From contig OY754470.1 of the NCBI GenBank assembly GCA_963575645.1, forward strand, positions 49,073,201 through 49,137,200: 64,000 nt of DNA. The letters run 5' to 3'. The stretch comes from Xanthostigma xanthostigma (lineage: Eukaryota; Arthropoda; Insecta; Raphidioptera; Raphidiidae). Position numbers and translations under genes: made by a program. The notes beneath the pieces are model-generated. The model worked only from the letters and a program-made list of their open reading frames with translations. It did no database searches and was not told the origin of the DNA. Below, in pieces: positions 57,896 through 64,000 of this stretch. Positions within the stretch are counted from its first letter, which is position 1. Each line of letters begins with the position of its first letter.

Positions 57896-58207
57896 CGAAT
57901 CTAAAAGACTCGGAAGTCAGATGCGAATGCGGGCTTGCGCTTGTACAGTCTGTTGAAAAACTACAAACTCGCAACTCAACAACACTAAATAGCAATAACA
58001 GCTTGACAATAGCGTACTCGACTGTAATTTAAAGCAGGAAAGCGACAAGTGACAAAGGCAACGAACGATCACGGCCAATTACCGACGAGCGCACGTTCCG
58101 TGCAGGTAGCTGGGAGGTGGTGGGAGTATCAAAGGCTGTAAAATGTGCTTTTGCGACGTTGTTTGCGACTAACTTCCTAACCTTATAGATCCTTGGCGCG
58201 TATTATA
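57882..58207. mobile_element. GC-richer segment with 14-bp inverted ends
   Basis: tataatacgcgcca (57882-57895) and tggcgcgtattata (58194-58207) are perfect inverted repeats around a 298-bp segment that is clearly richer in G+C than the flanks. No frame or known domain was found in it. A MITE is likely; a CpG-rich regulatory fragment is the alternative. Confidence 0.55.
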
Positions 58208-59018
58208 ATATACTATTTCTCAAAATTTTTTGAGATTTACGTGGATCATCTCTACGTCACTGGTAATTTGTAATAGGAGCTGCTTTGGTTTTCTAATTAG
58301 AGAATCGGAATTAAACCCAAAACTTCTGACAATTTTGGTCTTACTTCACCATTTAATAGTACACACTCCAAACGACTGCTGTATACTTAGTGGCGTAATG
58401 ATAATAGTACATCTACATAATATAATATGAGCTTACATCAACACTACGAAGTGCCTGATAATTTTATGGTCTCATGACAAAGTGGATAATGGCAGGTATT
58501 TTTTGTAAAATTAAAGAGGTTCAGAAATAATCTGAGTTGACTATGATCTCAGATTGTACGTAAATAGGACCTCCGATATTGAATCATTCTCAATTTTGGA
58601 CTTAAAAAAGTTGAGAAGTCTTGAGACTGATATTGAAGCTTTAATTGTGACCACTGTGTAAGAACAGCTCTCTAAGGTGCGTACAATGTCCATATTATTT
58701 TCCAAGTTTATTTACATAGGTAAATGTTGGTGACTGAATATTGTTTACATTCACGTTGTTAGAGACGCCAAAAAAAATAAGATTATATATATTTTTTAAA
58801 TAGTTAGACTTTTTTTTAACTCCTTTTAAAATATTATATTTCTTTGTAGTCATAAAAGTTGTTTAAAAAGATATGATTATTTAAATACTTTTTTTACACA
58901 CAATAAATTGCAAAAACAGAAGCAGAAAGGGCATTATTTTTCAATAGACTGCAATTTATTATCAAAAAGTAAAATGAATTGGTGCTAGGCTCAAATAACG
59001 CTAACTAATGATAATCTA
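58208..59018. other. Non-coding stretch
   Basis: No gene or recognised repeat. Confidence 0.5.
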
Positions 59019-59514
59019 AAAAAAACGAGTGAGCTTTAGACACAACGACTGAAGTAAAATTTCTTCCTGCCATAATTTGTTATTATTCACCCTCAAATTC
59101 TCAAAATATGAACTTTAAAATGAATTTACAATTTTATTCACTTTAAACGTAGGTAGGATAATATTTAATATATTGAACAAAATATTAGTTTATTAAATTG
59201 TTCAAGAACGAACTGGCAATAAAGTATGTGTCATTCTATTGTTAGTACTGCTTATATTTTCGGCCACATGATGGCGTCACTAGCCAGTAACGTCTTTGTT
59301 TCGGCCACATGATGGCGTCACTAGCCAGTGAAGTATTTGTTTCGGCCACTTGATGACGCCACTAGCCAGTGAAGTATTTGTCATCCTCTTTCTATCTTCT
59401 CTTACTTATATCTCCAACTCAACTTCCGTTCGCCTCGCCCGATCGCACTTCCGTAAATGTCTCGTCACGCATTCACCAGCTTACTCCCCAAGTCAAGTGA
59501 AGTTTTACTTCAAA
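59019..59514 (+). repeat. 500-bp dispersed repeat R, copy 2
   Basis: It matches 34843-35343 at both ends (agctttagac, cttcctgcca; cttatatctcc, caccagcttact, aagtcaag). The 41-bp tandem triplet described next lies inside it and is absent from copy 1. The 120-codon frame across the right end is not preserved in copy 1. Confidence 0.7.
59259..59381 (+). repeat. 41-bp tandem repeat, three units
   Basis: Units at 59259-59299, 59300-59340 and 59341-59381, each starting ttcggccacatgatggcgtc (third: ttcggccacttgatgacgcc). Adjacent units differ at about four to five positions, with no indels. Confidence 0.95.
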
Positions 59515-60041
59515 AAGTTGTCATATAACTTTTACGTGCGGTTAAAGAAAACCAATGTAGATATCGGATATATTATTAGCGGAATAATTGAGCGAATAAT
59601 AAGATACTTGCAAAATAATAAATTATTCGACATAAACAACATTGGATTGTGGCCATACAATTACTCAAAAAGTTTATGTAACAACATGTTGTGCGAACAA
59701 AATGAGCTGTAATTAACAAACTAAAATAGTTGCTTTATATTCAAATTAGCTATCCAAATTATATAATGTACGATGCAATTTTTTAGAAGATCATAGATAA
59801 CGCTGTTCTATTTAATTAGTAGCATTCACGATACAAATTAGAACACAACAGAATTCTGTAATTATGGTATTATAGAATATAGAGGAGTACCTACAAAAGA
59901 AAATTTCTTGCGAATTTGAGATTCTTGTAAAGGTTTATGAAACGTTGCGTCATTATTTTCTAACTAGCAGCTACCCGCGGCTCCTAACACGATTGAGATA
60001 TACATTATATGATTATACAGTCTTGCCTTGCCGGGTTGCGT
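59515..60041. other. Non-coding stretch
   Basis: No gene or recognised repeat. Confidence 0.5.
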
Positions 60042-60273
60042 CCATAGAGATATAAGTAACTAGAGTTCGTTAGTTCGTATGCTTGCCATAAGTGAAAGTG
60101 TGAGAAAGTTGAGAGAGAGAACGCTGCAGCGTGTTCAGAAAACCAGATATATGTTTACTCAAATCAGCATTGTTTTGTATCATTAGTTACTATAGAGATA
60201 AGGAACTTTTCTCTCTCTGAATTGCAGACATTTTCACGGCTCACTCGCGTACTCTAGTTTAATAGCTCTATGG
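60042..60273. mobile_element. 232-bp MITE with ccatagagatataag termini, copy 2
   Basis: Left end ccatagagatataagtaact and right end actctagtttaatagctcta-tgg are inverted with several differences. The interior shares gagagagaacgctgca with copy 1 at 8.69 kb. The flanks ttgcgt and ttgcgc may be part of a target duplication. Confidence 0.8.
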
Positions 60274-61285
60274 TTGCGCCTCGTTCGACAGCGACGCAGT
60301 AGTGCCACCGGATTTTTATTTACAAATTGAAATTTTGAATCAAAAACGCATTTTTATCAAAATTAAGTATAGCCTATATAGTACTCAGGGATAGTCAAAG
60401 ATGTAGAATATAAATTATTAGTTAATACCATGTTGCAATAACAACATTCAATATCTTGTCTTTTCCGAAATACCAATAACATTTAGGTGTTCGGTTTCCA
60501 AGAATATAAAAACTACAATCAATGAGGATTATACGCTAGGAAAGTATCTTTGGACACGCGATCGTTGCGCCCTCTCGTGTTTTTTTTAAATTCTGGTTCA
60601 GTCAAAACCTTAGTGTCATATGTTATACATGCATTTTAATAAGGATTAATTGTTGAATAAAATGGGAAAAAAGCTATCAAATCAAAAGTGCTGTTATAAA
60701 TTTGTTTTCACTGACTTCGCTTAGAATGTGAGCAAAAACAGTCTACCTTTTATTTATATTTATTAAAAATACACGTGTGAAAAAATGAAGGTTTTATTTT
60801 AACTAAAGATAAACAATTTAAATTTAGAAATATGTGATTGCACCGTATGGACTCGGCTTGAATGTATTCCGCACTTTAAACTATTTTATATGTGCACAGA
60901 CAAAGTAAACGGGTCTCTATTATACATATTTACAAAGCAAGCAAGCCATACTTCTAGTCTCATCGCGCGGATAACAAAGTTGTGGCCGCCAGTGGTTCGC
61001 GTTATCCGAAACCCAAAACTCGATTCTACAGTACTACTTCTTCTTCTGCAATGTCAATGCTCATTGATACATTTTATATTTTGTTAGAGCGTCTACTGTC
61101 ACATTCTACTGGAAAGTTGGTAGCGTGTCACGTGTGACTTACAGTTTACAAGATCGTAGACTGGATCTCAGCTTCAGGAACATAAAATAATCCAAAAATT
61201 ATTGAATTTTACTTTAGCGTGGGTACTGGGTGGTAAAGTTTGTTTATCATCCGAACGTTTAAAATTACTAGAACAAAAAATCAAT
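60274..61285. other. Non-coding stretch
   Basis: No gene. At 60966-61010 a short inverted pair, cgcggataac / gttatccga, is present; the 65-codon frame over it is unsupported. Confidence 0.45.
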
Positions 61286-61575
61286 TTATTTTTAATGAAA
61301 TTCGTGAAAAATTTTATATATTGAAATATTGAAAAAATAATAAGAAAAATTTTATTATTTTTTCAATATTAAAAAATCTTTCACGAAATTCATTAAAAAT
61401 AAATAGAAATTAAATATTAATTAATTTTTATATTTTTAGATCAGTTCTGAAGAATATCAAAATCCAGATCGAAACGTTAATGTATTAATTATATTTTTTG
61501 TTAATATATTTGTCTGAAAAATTGGTCGATAATTTTATTTATTGAAGAGTTCTAATCAGACGTTAATCAAAGATT
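61286..61575 (+). mobile_element. Penelope-like end unit j with palindrome
   Basis: A palindrome at 61286-61404 (ttatttttaatgaaattcgt and complement), then cagttctgaagaatatcaaa-atccagatcgaaacgtta at 61443-61480, then tgtctgaaaaattggtcgat to cagacgttaatcaaag. This is the same architecture as the insert at 51.95-52.37 kb but with only one ctgaaga motif. The motif's stem is degraded here. Confidence 0.7.
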
Positions 61576-63746
61576 GAAGTTAACGAAAACGTTAAACATA
61601 GAAGTTTCATTTCAAAAACAGTACAATATTTGAATGAACCCGTCAAGAGAGATGTTAAATGAGCTAACATAATCTCACAAAACTGTCAAAAGCAAAGCTT
61701 GTTTTCAGTTAAAAAAATAACATGCCATTTAAAATTAAAATTACGAACATTTATATGATTTATAATAGAAATAATGGCAATTTAAATCCTTTATAATGTT
61801 GCCAATAAATTAAAACACATGTACATGATAGAAGAACGACAAAGAGTAATATAATAATATAAAATATAGTTTAATTTAATTAATTTATAAATAATCTTTA
61901 AAAACCTCACTATCCTAAAACGTTGATTTATTATAAATTGATACAAAAAAAATCACTTTATCATTTAGTATTAAAATGTTTTTAATAGAATATTGAAATT
62001 TTTGTATACTGCATGTCGAAAAAGGCATGTATTTTTATCACAGAAATAATTTTGTACTCAAATCATATTACGTTATATTTTGGTTACACTTTACAAAAAA
62101 TGTAGGTTACCTATATAAAAGTATTCGTATTTTTCATTTGGTTACGTATTTCGAACTTGCAATAAAACAATCTGTTCGTCTGTGAGCACGATACAGGTCA
62201 AACGGAAGAGCGGATTGAAACCAAATATTGAAAGGATGTTTATTGTGCAATATTATTGTGTGTCTGATATGTATGTTGTGTATACTGCGTATGTATTAAA
62301 TGAAGATTGCGCTTGTCTGAAATTAATTGTGCAGTATTGATTAATTTGTACGTGTAGGCATAATATTTCACAATAATCACACGCTTTTCGTTTTTGAGAC
62401 ATTTTAATTCACCTGATCTTAGTAAATCACGAGTGGGTATTGTACAAAAATATTGAGCCGTTTGTGAAAAATATTGCACAATATAACTGATCGTGTTTTT
62501 GGAAAAAATCGATGCATGCGCAGAAGGAATATGTACTATAAAGTTGTTTTTTTTTCTATTTTGACGGTATGATTTTTAAAACGGTTCAATATTCTATTTA
62601 TTTATCGTAAAAAGTTTTGTAACAGATTTTTTTTCTAAACTTTTCAGTTTCGGAAATATTTGAAAAATAGAAACAATCAACTGTTCTTCTGTTCCAAAAA
62701 TCTGTCAAAAAGAAATTACTTAGGTAGCTGACATGTTTCGATGAATGTTTGAGAAGCGATACCTTGTAACCATGTAAACGAATACCTAGCTTATTACTAA
62801 CCGTTACCCACGCAATCTCACGCGTTAACAGTAATTTTGTTTATTTACTATATGTCAAATGTCAATATTTTTCCGTTGGAATGATCCTGTCGTAAATTGA
62901 CTGAACTTTTTTTCTTGAATGTACTGTTGCACAATTTTCTAAACATACGGTATATTACTTGTGTTTTTTAGCACACATTGCGCTTTCTTCAACTTAAAAA
63001 ACAAGCATTTGTATCTTTGTTAAACGAAACGTACAAAAAAGCTACACAAAAAATATTAACAAATTAAAAAAAGGAAAATAGAAACAACAATGTCTGGGGC
63101 TACAATAAAATATGTATGACTTTTACAAGAGCATTACAAAAAATGCTGTTAAAATAAAACCGTCTTAACAAACACATCGTAGCCGAGCTCTTTAGCTTTG
63201 CTACAGATAGTAGTATTTAGTATAGACGTAGTATATATAGCGTATACAATGTGTCCCTGGAATAATCACACAAATCCTTTATGAAAAAAATAACTTGAAA
63301 GAAATTTTTTGAACTCGCAATTTCTTCGAAATACTTAACTTTAGAAACGCCCTTTTTTCACCAATGTTGGCACTATTAAAATTTGAGAATTTTCTGATTT
63401 TCGCAGCTTTTATTTTCTTATACAAATAAAGAACCAAATGAGTAAAAAAAAATGTCATTGTTTTCTATGACTCACTAGTTTAGACACTCGATGAAGCTGA
63501 TATTTTGTAATTTTTTCATAACCTGTTTGACTCCCATTATTACCCACAATTATTCAAATAATTAATTGATATTTAAACCACAAGATTGGGTTGTTAGAAT
63601 CATTAATTATCCCAAAGTTCAAGTCTTTAACTTGTACCGTTTGGCTCTGGGAGTTTGTATCAGACAGACGGACGAACGGACACCGTAGTGAGGCTACAAG
63701 CGTTCTGTTTTTCAAATTTATTACGAAACAGCGAAATAACCATAAT
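61576..63746. other. Non-coding stretch
   Basis: No gene. A block at 62160-62220 (gtctgtgagcacgatacagg, cggattgaaaccaaat) resembles the start of Helitron-like repeats. At 62230-62490 there are several attgtgcaatatt / attgcacaatat motifs on both strands like those beside the MADF fragment at 28.7-29.1 kb. Confidence 0.4.
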
Positions 63747-64000
63747 ATATTTTATAACTTCTATATTGCTAGTGGCCGTAAGTGGAAGCATGGCCAAAGA
63801 AGTGAGACAGTTAAAGACTGTTTCTATCTCTTTCTTTTTACTTGACCCGTTGTGCGCAAGTGTCGCGTCTAAAGTGGGGCAATTAATAAGTGAAATAGAG
63901 CAAGCCATCTCCCTTTCACAGTTTAGTTCCATATGCAAACGGACATGCGCGTAAGACTCGAAGTATAATAAGTGAGACAGGCGTATATATGTCTGCACCG
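63747..64000 (-). repeat. 240-bp dispersed repeat, copy 2 (cut by window end)
   Basis: The minus strand matches 14753-14993 from the window edge (cggtgcagacatatatacg) to tataaagt-type sequence near 63750, including cccgttgtgcgcaagtgtcg and tagtggccgta. Overlapping frames on both strands (84-112 codons) are not preserved in copy 1 and are not genes. Confidence 0.7.

Noticed and set aside
59350-59712. 120-codon plus-strand open frame
   Set aside because: It spans a dispersed repeat and its edge; the frame is not kept in the other copy.
63246-63275. Further tacagggtgt-type foldback end (acaatgtgtccctgg)
   Set aside because: No inverted partner before the window ends.
63591-63998. Three overlapping frames on both strands (84-112 codons)
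   Set aside because: They lie in a repeat whose other copy does not preserve them.

Overview
This window looks like non-coding, repeat-dense DNA from an arthropod nuclear genome, most likely an insect. It is strongly AT-rich, has no intact protein gene (the longest open frame is 120 codons and none shows a recognisable complete fold), and is built from many small degenerate elements: non-autonomous DNA transposons with 8-bp or TA target duplications, long palindromic (foldback) elements, a tRNA-derived SINE family, Helitron-like 3' ends, Penelope-like ends and a little LINE debris. I cannot name the species from sequence alone.

Layout. 0-10 kb: a terminal-inverted-repeat element (1.88-2.55 kb) interrupted by a hAT-like insert; a minus-strand SINE (5.0-5.4 kb); a 2.2-kb inverted-repeat element (5.8-8.0 kb) with an internal 340-bp duplication and a Penelope-like palindrome; two small MITEs. 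10-20 kb: the first of five copies of a 560-690-bp dispersed element here called E1 (11.6-12.3 kb); a 0.9-kb foldback; a cluster of near-perfect hairpins (15.0-16.1 kb) directly abutting a SINE; Helitron-like sequence; a pogo-like MITE. 20-30 kb: short hairpins, E1 copy 2, a TA-flanked MITE, an 8-unit 115-bp tandem array (27.46-28.38 kb), a MADF-domain fragment and the C-terminus of a LINE reverse transcriptase. 30-45 kb: two adjacent foldbacks, E1 copy 3, a Penelope-like inverted pair, GC-richer islands, a complete Helitron-like element at 40 kb, a 700-bp TIR element and a hAT-like MITE. 45-64 kb: E1 copies 4 and 5, further foldbacks with one nested Penelope-like palindrome, hAT-like inserts, a third full SINE, a 41-bp triplet repeat and a second copy of a 240-bp repeat cut by the window end.

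No genes act together here. What can be read is transposition history: nested insertions with paralogous empty sites, perfect SINE target duplications, and copy-to-copy changes in E1. Two or three plus-strand sites match juxtaposed acceptor/donor (recursive splicing) sites, so the whole window could lie inside one very long plus-strand intron; that is only a hypothesis.
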